From Siphonodentalium dalli (lineage: Eukaryota; Mollusca; Scaphopoda; Gadilida; Siphonodentaliidae): a stretch of 64,000 nucleotides of DNA. Numbering within the stretch: the stretch's first letter is position 1; each line of letters opens with the position of its first letter. This document shows positions 1 through 12,726 of this stretch, piece after piece. Below the pieces are notes generated by a model, which was not told where the DNA came from, made no database searches, and saw nothing but the letters and a program-made list of their open reading frames with translations. The stretch covers positions 141,254,351-141,318,350 of the forward strand of contig CP136062.1 of assembly GCA_032622095.1 (NCBI GenBank). Direction: 5' to 3'. The position numbers and the translations under genes are program-made.

Positions 1-474
1 TTTCTGGAGGTGCTGCAGAGTTGTGCAGGGCTGTGGCGTGATCTTATCGGCTGACTTTCAAGATGGCAGAGCCCATTAAAGACTTATTTTGGACTTGAAT
101 TGGGTGCGTGAAATTGATAAGTTAGTACTCCGGCACTATGCCAACCTGGGGAATGCACCATTCTACTAAGATCGCCGAAAATTTCAAAGAAATCGACCAT
201 ACCACTCCATAGAAACATCATCTGAACTACGCCCAATTGTAAATATTTACCTCTCGATTCAATACGCAACTATCGACGATAATCGAATACAAATTATTTC
301 GCCGTCGAGAGTCATTGCATTTAATTAATATATAAGAATGACGGTGCGTATTTGGATTAATATTCGTAACAAATAACTACTTTGAGCAAGATTATTCTCA
401 ATTTCTATTTGATCACCTTACCAGAGTGTTTCACATCACTTTAAATTAATATTTCAATAACCAATTGGGAATAG
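1..474. other. non-coding, nothing recognised
   Basis: AT-rich sequence with only short, low-quality reading frames. I see no domain, splice-bounded exon or repeat shared with the rest of the window. Confidence 0.5.
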
Positions 475-1427
475 TTTTTATACGCACTTTTGAAAAAAAG
501 GCCGTATTATAGTATTGGTCCGTCCGTCCGTCCGTCCGTTAACCTGTTGTCCGGATGATAACTTTAGTTAGAGTGAACCAAAATTAGTAAAATTTGGTAT
601 GTGGGTTTATTAGCCGAAAAGTAAGTTCAAGTTGGAATTTAGGTTCCGCCCGCCAATTTTCACCGGAGTTATGCCCCTTATTTAATGTTTTTTGACTTAG
701 AAAATCCTTGAAATTTGTTGTCCGGATGATAACTTTAGTATAGTTTATCGGAATCAATCCAAATTTGGTATATTACTTTCTCCCACCAAAACACAGGTCA
801 AATTCGAACTTGGGTTCTGTCCGACCATTTTTGGCAGAGTTATGCCCCTTTTTCGACTCAGAAAATTCAGTTTTTTCATATGTTTTTTGGTTTCCGGATG
901 ATAACTCGATTTTTGAATGTTTATACGCAAAACCCGTTTTTTTGTGGATTACATATATCGAAATACAGCTCAAGTCCGAATTTCGTTTTAATCCGATAAT
1001 TTTTGCGAGAGTTATGGCCCCTTTTTTGACGTAATTTGACTTAGAAAATCCCTGAAATTTGTTGTCCGGATGATAACTTTAGTTAGAGTGAACCGATTTT
1101 AATCAAATTTGGTATGTGGGTTTATTAGGAGAAAAGACAGCTCAAGTTCGAATTTGGGTTCGTCCGCCAATTTTCACCGGAGTTATGCCCCTTATTTGAC
1201 GTAATTTGACTTAGAAAATCCCTGAAATTTGTTGTCCGGATGATAAGTTTACTAGAGCTTATCGGATTCAATGATAATTTGGTATATTACTTTCTCCCAC
1301 CAAAACACAGGTCAAGTTCAAATTTGAGTTCCGTCCGCTAATTTTTACCAGAGTTATGCCCCTTTTTTACCAGTTTCCGCCGACCCAAGAGAGGGCGTAT
1401 TTTGCACGCCCAGCGTAGCTCTTGTTC
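475..1427 (+). repeat. satellite-like tandem repeat, ~171-bp unit
   Basis: The string CCGGATGATAA recurs at 551, 722, 894, 1066 and 1236, giving five tandem units with a 170-172 bp period. Each unit also carries a GAGTTATGCCCC block. The array is entered through a short (TCCG)n run at about 520-540 and leaves through a segment reading GCCCAGCGTAGCTC. Reading frames inside it are by-products of the repeat. The family resembles interspersed tandem-bearing elements of marine invertebrates, but I cannot name it. Confidence 0.85.
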
Positions 1428-2526
1428 GATAATATGAATGCTTTTTCTCCTCATTTAACATCCTGTAACACAACCAATTTGTAAATAAAGTTATAAGAAT
1501 GGTTTCGGGCAAGATTTTGAAGGGAATATATATAAAAAAAATAAAGGACTTTATCTAAAAATAGAAAATTAGTTAAAGAAATTACACCTCAGAAAATTCA
1601 CCCTAATTTTTTGGACATTTATGGACACAATTAAACAAACATTATTTGTGCTCATTATCAATATTGTGGATTATATAATGCATTCAATGTGTAAACAAAT
1701 TGTTTGCATTGGTTTAATTTGGCATAATCAATTTGTAAAACCAGGAAGTGCATATTATTGATGCTGCTTATGCTATTTTTGGACCGCGAACACGTGACTT
1801 GTTCCACTAAAACTGTGCAGTTTTGGTTGATTCCCCGGGACAGGGCAGTTACAGAATTGTGAACAACTGGACCACTGGCTCATCATGGGGTACATGGATG
1901 ATTGATACCTGGGTGTCTCTTTTTTTAACCCTGAGGCGGAGCCGATGTGCTCAAAATCATCATCCAGTTATCAAATCTCCATGTACCTGCAATGTTGACT
2001 TGTTTAAATTGTAATATGCCATGTAAAATTAAAGGAAAACTTATTGGTCCCTGGACACAATCTAGTCGGGGACCAAATCACATCATGTGAATGGGGTATT
2101 AGATTTCGTAAAATGGCAGTGATAAATGGTCATTTAGTAGTCCAAGTCTGCTCGTACGTAAACCAGCTAAAATATTGGGATAACGAGATGCAGTTATTAC
2201 GTACTAGAACATTATGATAGCATTTCTATGACACATTTACGCATTGGTGACCACCTGACATAAAACCACAATAAATGTAATCAAGTATCACAATTGTGAC
2301 AATAAACAGGTTTATTCCTTAGATGCAATGATTTTGATCTGAACACCACATACGTTGTCAATTGAAAGCGTTAATTTAATGTGAAAAAAGACGATTACCA
2401 CAGTTTTTACATATTTTTAAAAGAATGCGAACTCAAGTCACCTCACAAATTCACATCGGCATATTCCAGTCGAAATATTCAAGCACTCGTAAGATAAACA
2501 TTTACAACATCATGCGGTTGTATTTA
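1428..2526. other. non-coding, nothing recognised
   Basis: AT-rich stretch between two satellite-like elements. The longest frame (1823-2014 +) has no recognisable domain and I do not regard it as a gene. Confidence 0.5.
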
Positions 2527-3117
2527 TACCCCCCGCAACGAAGTTAGGGGGGGTATACTGGAATCAGCTTGTCCGTCCGTCCGTTCGTCCGTGGACACAA
2601 ATTTGTCCGGAGTTTTTCTCAGTCGTTTTTTTTATCAATTCCGTAAAACTTGGCACAGACATCAACCACCATGGGAACCTGTGCACCTGCGATTATGACA
2701 TCTGTTGGACTTTTTTTGGTGGAGTTATCTCCCTTTTTTCGACTTAGAATTTTTTTTGCAACATGCATAATTTTGTCCGAGCTTTTATTCCTACATTTTT
2801 ATGTCAATGTTTTTTAATCTTGGCACTGATATTAAGTACCATGGGAACCTGTGCCCCTGCGATTATGATGTCTGTCCGACTTTTTTTTGTGGAGTTATTA
2901 CCCTTTTTCGACATAGAACTTTTATTCCTAAATTTTTCGGTCAATAGGTTTAAGATTAGGGTTAGGGTTATGCACCTGCAATGGGAACTGTTATTTTATT
3001 ATTTTAACTAAATGTTTACTGACATGTGAAACATCTTAGTATTTTAAAAACACGGGGGGGGGGGGGGGGGGGGGGGGGGTGTATCCTTAGTCCCATTGGG
3101 ACAGTCACACCTCTAGT
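2527..3117 (+). repeat. interspersed element with G/C-run ends and ~170-bp internal units
   Basis: It opens with a palindrome (2527-2555, C-run, GCAACGAAGTTA, G-run), continues into (GTCC)n and then repeats. CCATGGGAACCTGTGC occurs at 2669 and again at 2839, a 170-bp spacing. It closes with a 26-base G homopolymer (3054-3079) and a conserved-looking tail, CCCATTGGGACAG. A partial relative is at 3899. Confidence 0.75.
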
Positions 3118-3898
3118 TTGAATTAATTCTGCCATGTATACCCAGTAGTTTGTCAATTGAAAATTGCATATATATTGGGAGACCATCCGTGTAAGAAATG
3201 TTTAACTAATAATTAATATAGGACCACTTACAATTAAAATGAACAGATAACAGTGATCGGATTTTGGAATAAAATAACAGCGTACATTGTCATCGATCTG
3301 TTGTGTATGGATGTACTCCATTGTTTATGGTTGTACTCGATTGTCAGCATAGAAGCCGAACATTGCCGAATACTTCGGCTTTCAGTCAGAACACTTCGGC
3401 TTTCAGTTTAAACGTAAACAAATCGATGTTAGTCCTAATAAACTGGAATATTCTATGCGTAATTTAACCTTATAGTTAGATTATTATACACCATCATGAC
3501 CATAAGATGTCACTCTTTTCAATATATATAGCATCAGGTATTGATTTGTTAGGTAAAATAAAGTAAAATTCCCGCCACCAAGTCTGGTCGTAAAATGTTT
3601 TATAGAAATGCAATCGGAACTTTCTTGTATGAACAGCATCTCGCTATCCTCGCTTAGCTGGTTTACCCACAAGCAGACTTGGACTAGTGATTTAGATGTC
3701 TGTCCCAGTGTAACTAATGACCAGAATCTTGACAAACATGTATATAATTTCAGCACAGTTCCAATATGTTGTAAATTATTTATGGTGCTTCAATGTATTT
3801 CTAAATATCTATGATGTTTGTGTATAATTATACTGTGTTGATGTCATTAATATGCTTTGTGTTCATTCATGACTACAATCCAGAACAAAATGGAATTG
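3118..3898. other. non-coding, nothing recognised
   Basis: AT-rich sequence. The overlapping short frames at 3484-3814 on both strands show no recognisable domain and no credible splice-site context. Confidence 0.45.
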
Positions 3899-4210
3899 AT
3901 ATACCCTGTAATGAAGTTATGGGGGGGGGGGGTAATATAGTAATCGGCTTGTCTTAGCATCTGTCCATAGACGCAACTTTGTCTGAGCTTGTATTCCTAC
4001 ATTTTCAGTCAATTTTTATGTGTACCATAGTACCATTAACACTTTACGCATGGTGCGATAACTCAAACATTTTCTATCCAATCAGAACTGAATTTTGTAT
4101 GAAATTCTCAGCCCAAAATACAGATCAAGTTCAAATATGGGTTTGATCCGAGTTATGGCCCTTTTTTTTACGAAATATGTAGTAGTTTTATATATTTTTT
4201 AAGGTTGAAT
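3899..4210 (+). repeat. partial copy of the G-run element
   Basis: It repeats the start of the 2527 element: ATACCC, AATGAAGTTAT, a 12-base G run, then TAATCGGCTTGTC and a degenerate remainder ending near a GAGTTATGGCCC block. There is no G-run tail, so this copy is truncated or decayed. Confidence 0.6.
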
Positions 4211-4774
4211 TCCTTGTTCAATTTAACAAACAAAAATATTAAAAAAAAATAAAAATTCTCTCTTCACTTCAATGAAATTACTGCGACTCATTTAAACATC
4301 TACTCTGGAACCACTGTGTTGATTAATGTGACATATGGTGTGAAGGGGACTTGGATGGTAGGTATTCAGATCATTAAAATGTGACCCACCTGTCAAAAGG
4401 AGCCAGAGCTGGTGTCACATTTTCCAAGAGACCCTACCCTCCCCTCCTCCCTACCTAGAATATGTAGCTAGCATCGTCGCTTGAACTGTTTATGTCCGTG
4501 AGGGGGATTTGAGTATCTACTAGACGAGGGTCTTCCGACTCCAATAGATGCCAAATCCCCGAGCTCTATGCTGGACTTTGGTTTGCCCACATCATGGATG
4601 TTAAATAGTTTACTTGACCTCATAAATGTAAGGGCGTCATCGAAGTAACGAATGAAAAACTTAAGAAAATGACAGAATTCCCCAACAAAATGCATGTTTT
4701 GCGCAATGGGTAAATAAAATATGTAGCTGATGCTGTCGCTTAAATGGTTTATGTCCGCTCGCGCCTTGCTACAT

Positions 4775-5275
4775 ATTCTATATTATATCACATGAAACCC
4801 ATATTATATTTTATAAAAGGCCATTACATGTTTCCTTATCTAGTTATGAATAGGCGCATGCTACATATCACTTTGCATCACACCAACAAAATTACAGCAC
4901 CATGTCTTTACATTCAGTTCTCATCAACAAGACGATATTTAATGCCCAACGTGGGTAGGTTAGTAGCAGCTTCAGCAAAGATGTGTAACAAAAAAATGCA
5001 TGCATCAGAATTAATCACGTATGTTTGGGAAATATTATAATTTTAATATTGAAATTTCAAAAATACAAATCTACATATATCACATGAAACCCCTATTATA
5101 TCATTAAAAATTCATTACATATTTCCTTCTCTCAATAGTTATGAATAGGCGCGTGCTTCCTGGGTGGCGTGTGCAAATTAGTTACTTATCGTGGCGTGTG
5201 CAAATTAGTTACTTATCACTTGGTATCGCGCCAACAAAATGACTGCGCGTCTTTACATTGATTCAGGTGGATTAG
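4775..5275 (+). repeat. diverged direct repeat, two copies
   Basis: The segment beginning ATATCACATGAAACCC and passing through TTATGAATAGGCGC to CCAACAAAAT occurs at about 4775-4950 and again at about 5070-5275. The second copy carries an exact 27-bp tandem duplication (5164-5190 and 5191-5217). A shorter repeated piece (AATATGTAGCT) also occurs near 4460 and 4720, so the duplicated unit may be longer. No gene is evident. Confidence 0.6.
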
Positions 5276-5562
5276 TACTATTTTGAAAAGCCACTCATGC
5301 TGACACCAACACCAGACAATGCACAATGATTGCTTTGTTCATTAAAGTTAAATTATTTATCCAACTTCGTTGCACTATCGAAAATAAACACAAAAACAAA
5401 GAGGCAAATTGAGGGACTATATTTTGCGTGAATGTTTGAAACTAGTGGCGTATATAATACATTCGGGTTATAATCCAGTGCAAGATAAGAATATAGGTAA
5501 TTTATTGATTACATGTTGGGGAATCTTCCGCATAGTTTTATGATCTTCAATATTGCTTCTAG

Positions 5563-5782
5563 GAGAACGATATTATCATTGTAATTTAGCGTGATATGCC
5601 AAACAAAAGAGCTTTGTGTGAAGCTATTTGAAACGATCTCATGGTATGAATAACTTCAGTTCGTTGGGTTATATGAGAACGATATTATCATTGTAATTTA
5701 GCGTGATATGCCAAACAAAAGGGCTTTGTGTGAAGCTATTTGAATCGATCTCATGGTATGAATAAGTTCAGTTCGTTCGGTT
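5563..5782 (+). repeat. tandem duplication, 112-bp unit
   Basis: Two adjacent copies begin GAGAACGATATTATC at 5563 and 5675. They differ at only a few positions, which suggests a fairly recent local duplication. Confidence 0.85.
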
Positions 5783-7620
5783 GAGTGGCAGTATATATAA
5801 AATGTGTTCTTTATCTGCTTTGTGGTATCCACAGGCACAAGATCTTTCACCAGCAATGAAGTTGCTCACTTTATATATCGTGTTTTAAATCGCCACAACC
5901 TTTTCTCAGCCGACAGTGCAACATATGCGTTGATCGATCACATATAAGAATATAAGTCAGAAGCTGGCACTTTGGAAAACGGATGACTTTTATAGTACTA
6001 GGAATGTATGTGTCTTTCTGCAGTCTAATAAATATCTAGACTATACGTCTCATTACTTTTAACTACTTCTGACGACACTGCCATTCTAACTGATGTCAGA
6101 GATGAAGGGGGGGGGGGGTCTCATTTTTTGTGAAAACTCATTAATATTAATGTATCCCAATAAGGCAATGTTTACCATTGCGATACACACAAAGATTTAC
6201 GCACGTGCGCCTTGCGCCTGAGGTCATGTAAACATGCAAGAGTAGTCACTCTTCCTCTAACCAATTTTCGTGCAATAAAATGCGCGTTTCAAGATTTGCT
6301 TCACTATACATGCATCATGCAAGTTTCGCCATTCAGATGCTATATAATAAAGAAAATGCAATGGAGATATAGCGCTAAGAACGCTATAATAAATAGTAAA
6401 TACTATTGAGATGAACCGCGGTCATGTTGCGTATTCTCCTTATTTGGAATACGAGCCTGACAATTTACAATATGGTTACTCAGTTGTAACGATCCTTATT
6501 TGGCACGTGACCTAATATCCATAGGTTGGGAGAAAATGCCAACCTGATTTAACCAATTTTGAATATCTTTGCAAATACAATTATATTATATATGTATACT
6601 TGGTCTGGATTCCCCAATTATGAATAAACGTACGTTAATTTGAACGACGTTATGTCAGTAAACGATACGCGACGCTAACTTGTAGTTTATACGATAACTT
6701 CATGAGATTGCAGTCAAATGCCGCGGGTGTGGCTTGTATGAATAAGTGAATATTGAATTTGCAGGAAGCTATTCATTAGTCAAGCAACGCATCGTTCGCT
6801 GTTCATTGGCTCGATTTCTCCCGTCTAATTTATTTAGACTAGTCTTTCTGTTAATGTTACTTCTCCAATAACGACATTTCGCACGTTGAAACAATTGTTA
6901 TGTAAACAAAACTGTTACAGTGATTTGTCAACAAATATCGCTAAATGTGTGGCAAGTTCAGTCCAAATAAGATTTTCAGACTGTCTTAAATGCTTTTAGC
7001 CTTTTCAATGTATACCATCAAGTTCTGATTAAACTTTAATTGATATCTTATTCGACTAATTGGACTTTTATCAGTAATTCCACTGTTTACATACCAATGA
7101 TTTTTACATGCGAAATATCATTATTGAAGAGTTATTAATTATGCAAATTAAGAACAAATTCAACCCACAGCCCCCTGGGGAAAATACCAGATATACCAAT
7201 ATATATACTGCATGTGACAAAAACCTCTACATTACGTGACCGTGATATATATACACGTAATAGAAAGTTGGAAGCAGGTAAGGTAAATAGCAAAAGCATA
7301 GATATATGACACTTTCTTTATTCCATATAAATTCATAATTTCTCCACGCTATGACAAACATGCATGCAATGAGCAAGATTTTTTAAATTATTCCTCGAAA
7401 CACATCGATGTTCCTATAGATCGTCCCACCAGTCTGCGATTGCTACTAACCGGGTGGGTCGTCTACGATCGTCACAGATAAGTTATCGATCCAGAGTTCG
7501 AAATCTGTAAATAAAAATACACCAACTGAAGTCTGAAAGGAAGAACAACTCTGTTCAAAATTACAGGACATCGTTATGACGTACACACTCGATCGTGTGG
7601 TATATACATATTCTGGGGGG
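5783..7620. other. non-coding, nothing firm
   Basis: No domain, array or mobile-element hallmark that I can support. A minus-strand frame at 7446-7664 reads smoothly, but its first residues lie in the inverted repeat that starts at 7621 and it matches no family I recognise. A G homopolymer sits at about 6108-6118. Confidence 0.4.
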
Positions 7621-7828
7621 CATTGCTTCTTCGTCCGACCAACACATTGCTCTTGTATTACCAATGACAGTCTTCGACACTGATAAGCTATTAGTTAAAT
7701 ATAAACCTTATGCATTGTCACAGTGATAATGTACAAGGTTGATATTTAACTATAATATAGCTTATCGTTGTTGAAGACTTGTCATTGGTAACGCAAGAGC
7801 AATTTGTTGGCCAGATTAAGAAGCAACG
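7621..7828. mobile_element. palindromic MITE-like element
   Basis: A nearly continuous inverted repeat with arms of about 95-100 bp centred near 7724. The left arm runs through CATTGCTTCTT, TTGCTCTTG, CCAATGACA and GATAAGCTAT, and the right arm carries the reverse complements in order. Even the centre pairs imperfectly. This fits a non-autonomous DNA transposon or fold-back remnant. No target-site duplication is clear. Confidence 0.7.
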
Positions 7829-9084
7829 TGGTGCTTTGGTTCGAAATTCTAGAGGTGCTCACAGCGATGGTTTGTGCAAGAAATCGATGGGTGTAATATC
7901 GAGTGTGGCTCGATCGATCAAACACATTTACAAGTAACACGGTCGCAAACTTAGATGTCATTGCAACAAGAAAAATTGTTCTTCGATTTTGAATCTCGAA
8001 TTACACTGTTCAGACATCTCTTATCTCGTATTATCTGCAACTAATTGCAACAAAATGTTTCTTTGCAAGAATAAGTAAATTATAAACATACTTGATCAAA
8101 AAGTGTCGCGAAAAGGGAATTTGGTGAATTTTGTAAATTTGTTTAAATATTCAATTTATGGATTTTTCGAGGATATTATTACAAAAACTCAATTTCACAA
8201 GTCCTTCCATATTTATACCCATTGTAATTAGATTTTACCACCCTGATTACAGAACAGAAAACCACTACTATTTTTTTAAGTTATAGACTGCATGGGCTCT
8301 GCCGGGATGATGGATTCGTACGAACCCGACCTGGAAGCAGAGACCAGATTCTTTATCTGAAGTTTTAATGGACATGGCTCGTTAGAACCCCAAAATTACA
8401 GAATGTGGTAAAAGGTATCTCAAAACATTCATACACGGAAGATTTCCGAATGACGTTCGCATTATGTTCTTAATTAAGAGGATGGGTATTAGCTGAGTGA
8501 AATATAGTCACACATCATACGTATGAAAGTATATTCTTTCGGTATTATTTTCTTGGTTTAAGGATGATAGTGCCAAATATGTTGTGTTTAGTCGTATAGT
8601 TTTGTTTTATGGCAACCGCAACAGCTAGAGAATACAGCGGGCGTTGATTCACCCTGTATATAACAAAGACGTTGTGTACCGCGAAAAATGCCCCGACGTT
8701 TTAGATGGAACCTGCCACTATGTTGGTCCTGCACCAATGTGAAGATTATGTTGGTCTTTGTCCTGCACCAATGTGAAGTTTGTAGTGTTAGATGAATATA
8801 AGTATTGATTCATTGATTCCATATTTCAATTAAAATAATAAGATATTGATCCAAGAAGGTAGATTATTGTCAAGGGTATCGTAAACCTTTATGGAGAGTG
8901 TGAGCGTGGACACTAATCTTGGGCTTCTCACACTGTTGCACATCGATAAATGTCAAGACGTGTCACAGACACCCTCGCAGTAACAAGAAAAACAAAATCT
9001 CAATTTCAAACTAACAATTTGAAGGGGAAAATTATTATCCTCTATAACCAATGTATGATATATTTCTATAACAAGGCCTGTTCG
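7829..9084. other. non-coding, nothing recognised
   Basis: A short open stretch reads through the end of the palindrome on the plus strand to about 7940, but matches nothing I know. The rest is AT-rich with no recognisable structure. Confidence 0.4.
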
Positions 9085-9782
9085 ATCACCCTTCACGGTA
9101 TGAAAGATACATTCTAATTATGTAAAAAAAAAGAGGACTGGTTTAAAAAAAAAAAAAAAAAAATTTTCAAGGCTGGTCATTGGATAGTTTTAATGGAAGT
9201 ATTTGCAACACACGCAATACATTATCTAACTCTTGAAGCCAACTGGGGTATGCGCTCAATTTACAATATGAAATCATGAATTTCCGCGAGAATATATATC
9301 AAACATTTTTCATTGTCATTTAGTTTTTTGTGGCCATTTGCAGAACTATTTAGTTGTTGTGTGAAGGACCAATACAATATAAAACAACATACATATTATT
9401 CATCCAGGTATGCAATAAGCTGACAGACATGAGCACTCAATACCTATTCATCTTTTCAGATATTATGTTGTTTTATGATGACTAGCTTTTCCAAAAACAA
9501 AAAAAATAGTTCTGCAAATGGCAGCCGAGAAACTAAAATATGCTATGAAAAATGTTTTCTGTATTTTCTCCCAGACATTCATGATTTCAGATAGTAAACT
9601 GAGCGCATACCCTAGTTACCATGGGTTCGTAAGCTAGATAACATGGTGAGTTGTTTCTAATATTTTCTGTCAAACTCTCCCATGACCAGTCTTGAAAATG
9701 TGTTTTAATTTTATTTAAACCTCTCTTCTTTCTTTTTTTTTTACATAATTCCAACGTATCACTCATATTGTGAGGGTGAACA
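9085..9782. mobile_element. long-arm inverted-repeat element (fold-back or MITE)
   Basis: The left arm (about 9085-9390) and right arm (about 9470-9782) are diverged reverse complements. Terminal CACCCTTCACGGTATGA pairs with the reverse complement of the right end. AATTATGTAAAAAAA, GGCTGGTCAT, GGGTATGCGCTCA, ATCATGAATTTC and GCCATTTGCAGAACTA all recur inverted in the same order. It contains no transposase. A homopolymer A run near 9147 lies in the left arm. Confidence 0.75.
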
Positions 9783-9932
9783 GATGTTGTTATAGTACTA
9801 TAGCATACATTTGTTTTTAACGATAATTACTTTTTCTGAATGCTTTATTTACTCAATCATGAATTAACATGAAATTAGAGATGAATGTGAACATATATAC
9901 ACTATTTACAACATAGTCATGCAGTCATAGTC

Positions 9933-10130
9933 GCATCATCATCATCATCATCACCATCATCATCATTATCATCACCAATATCATGCAATCATCATAATCG
10001 TCAACTACTCGTCATTTCATCATCGTCATTCATCACCATCGTCCTCATCCTCATCGTCACCATCATCATCGTCGTCATTATCAGCATCACCTTTGTTATC
10101 ATCATCATCGTCATCATCAACACCATCATC
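9933..10130 (+). repeat. (ATC)n microsatellite
   Basis: About 200 bp of imperfect CAT/ATC trinucleotides with CGT, CCT and TTC interruptions. It is simple sequence, not coding. Confidence 0.95.
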
Positions 10131-10214
10131 TTCAAATTGCAAAAGTCGTAAAGTTTGGTTATAGAAGAGTAACGGGACAGCTGTTGTGGACCGAGAAGAC
10201 TTAGTCTACATATA

Positions 10215-10790
10215 ATGGCAACGTAACTGCATACATTGACTAACTTACCACATATTTTGTCAAAGTAACTTTACATATGTTGACAACGTAGTTGCAAATA
10301 TTGTCAAAGTAATTGCACATATTGACAAAGTACCTGCATATAATGGAAAAGTAGTTGAATATATTGACTAACTAACCGCATATACATGTATTGACAAATT
10401 AGCTGCATATAGTGGCAAAGTAGTTGCATATTCTGTAAAAGCAATTGCACATTTTGACAAAGTAAATGCATATGTTGACTAACTAACTAACCGCATATAT
10501 TTACAAAGCTGCATATATTGACTAACTAACCAAATTAATGGACAAAATAGCTGCATATGTTGACCAACTAACCACATATATTGATAACGTAGCTGCATAC
10601 AATTGCAAAGTAGCTGCATATATTGACTTAACTAACCACATATATTGACAAATTAGCTGCATATATTGTCTAACTAACCTCTTGTATTGACAAAGCAGCT
10701 GCATATAATTGCAAATAGGCTGCATCTATTGACTAACTAACCACATATATTGACATATTAACCGGATATATTGCTTGACATAAGGCAGCT
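10215..10790 (+). repeat. AT-rich minisatellite (GCATATATTGAC units)
   Basis: Tandem, imperfect units built from TTGACAAAGTAGCTGCATATA and TTGACTAACTAACCACATATA alternate over about 575 bp. A 67-codon minus-strand frame inside (10522-10725) is a repetitive product of the array and is not a gene. Confidence 0.9.
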
Positions 10791-10974
10791 ATGGCGTACC
10801 ATCTCAACGCATTTGCATAGCAATCCTCGCTATCAGCACACTGCCTGACCCATTTTAATCATGAATGGTATACAGGTCTACATTTGACCTGGAGGGGTTC
10901 GGATATGATATATACCAAGAACTCGGTACGCTGTTATTCTTGAGAAATGCTCAAGAATTGAATAATGTTCTGAA

Positions 10975-11480
10975 ATTACCCGCCCCCTCCAGGGACCATG
11001 TTTTAATTGCTCCTCATGGGGGAGGGGGCATATTTTAATTATTCCTAATTGGACCATATTTTAATTGACCCTCATGGGACTATATTTTATTTAACCTCAA
11101 TGGAACCGTAGTTTAATCAACACTAATGACACAATATTGTAATTTTAATTAATCCACATACTGGGACCATATTTTAACTTGAATTAACTCTCATGTTACC
11201 ATATTTTAATTGACCTTCATGGGACCATATTTCAATTACCCCCCCCCCCCCCCCCCCCCCCATGGGTTCATATTTTTAAATTAATATTGTTTTTTATTAA
11301 CCTTCATCGGACCATATGTTATTTAACACTAATGGGGACCTATTTTATTTAACCCTCATGCGACCATATTTTAAATTACCCTCATCGGACCTTATTTTAA
11401 TGAACCCTCTCTGAATGTGACCATATTTCAATTAGCCCTCATGAAACCATACATGTATTTTAACTAACCTTCACGGGAGG
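10975..11480 (+). repeat. minisatellite (GGGACCATATTTTAATT units)
   Basis: Roughly fourteen imperfect units of 25-35 bp containing GGGACCATATTTTAATT and CCCTCATG. A 23-base C homopolymer occupies 11239-11261. Confidence 0.9.
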
Positions 11481-11589
11481 CCATATTTTCAAAGCTGATA
11501 TCAGGAGTGCATTACCTGAGGCCATTCTTAGATCAGCATTACGCCCACTTAGGGTGTATATTGGCAAGTATATCTGACTCTGTCGTAGG

Positions 11590-11925
11590 AGGTGATGGAC
11601 TAAATGTGATTAAAACGTACTCGGTATTTGCGTAATTGGATGTACTAAATGTGATTAGAAACGTACTCGGTGTTTGTATACATGAACCATGTGACGAAGA
11701 TCGAGAGTTTTGGCCTGATTATTATTCTGCAAGCTATTTCATGCACTATTCAGACAGCTATTTCAAACGAAGTTATAACAGGTATTTGCGTAATTGTATG
11801 GACTAATTGTGATTAGAAACGTACATGGTATTTGCGTACTTGTACAATGTAACGATGATCAAGGGCTTTTGGCCTCATTATTATTCTGCATACTAGTTCA
11901 TACCTCTATTTCAATAGAAATTAGA
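11590..11925 (+). repeat. diverged direct repeats
   Basis: The motif TGTGATTAGAAACGTAC with flanking GTATTTGCGTA recurs at about 11605, 11650 and 11810. The following block, GGCCTGATTATTATTCTGCA, recurs at 11711 and 11871. This is an old local duplication with no gene visible. Confidence 0.6.
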
Positions 11926-12199
11926 ACAAATAACAAAGAAAATATACATACATTGGTGTATCAATGCAATGGCCGTTGCATATTTCAACCAATTGGAACG
12001 TATGCGCCCTTTGGTGTTAAAATATTTGAAATTAAACTTTAGTTTGGCACGTCAGATTTCTAAAACGTTTTCACTTCCTTTCTCACCAAGTGCACAGTAT
12101 ACACACATACAACAAATGTCACATATAATCAACTACATGCATAGCCGTTACCTATATACATATTTTTCACAATCACTACATTAAAGTTACAATATATTT

Positions 12200-12710
12200 G
12201 ATATATGCATAATAATGTGATCTTGAGGGCGTTGCCATTTCTGACTATGGATTCTTGTTACGCGCGCCGCGTGTATAACTGGTGGCGATATACTCGTTAC
12301 CCGTGGGGGCTGACATTATCAATGGGTGATATATTTATAGAATGGGAATTTTTGAGATGATTAAAAGTCAAACTGCGAGCTGGAGGCCGATTCCAGTAAA
12401 AGGTGTAGTTGGGGAATTTAATTTCGTTTATTGTCGTTAATCATGGGCAATGTTGATTAATGTTGATTTTTGGTTTGTGATAAACTATATGTCAATTACA
12501 AATCATTGTGGTTGTGGTCGGAAACGATCGAGTCGGCCGCCGGTTCGTTAATTAGGTGCTGGAAAACATAAGAATCCGTCCCTTGTGTACAAATTATTGC
12601 AGAATATAAACGATCTATATCAAAGAAAGTTAAATGCGGAGACAAATTTGTGTTATCTAGTGTAAACGGGGTTGTTATTGTTATTTTAACGGAATTCTGA
12701 GAATGGTGGA
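12200..12710 (+). repeat. dispersed repeat family R1, copy 1
   Basis: This segment is homologous to the minus strand of 50145-50660. Shared landmarks include GGGAATTTTTG, GGTGTAGTTGGG, TTTCGTTTATTGTCGTTAA, TTTTTGGTTTGTGATAA, GCCGGTTCG and TTGTTATTTTAACGGAATTCTGA. The short signature CGTTACCATTTCTGAC followed by TTTTCTTGTT also marks partial copies at about 14910, 17090 and, inverted, 33450. It has no coding capacity and its class is unknown. Confidence 0.75.
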
Positions 12711-12726
12711 CCACAATATCTAAATC

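Noticed and set aside
2955-2972. Telomere-like TTAGGG repeat
   Set aside because: Only about two tandem copies inside a known interspersed element; far too short for a telomeric or interstitial telomeric tract.
10522-10725. Minus-strand frame rich in Gln, Tyr, Met
   Set aside because: Translation of an AT-rich minisatellite; the peptide simply repeats with the DNA unit.
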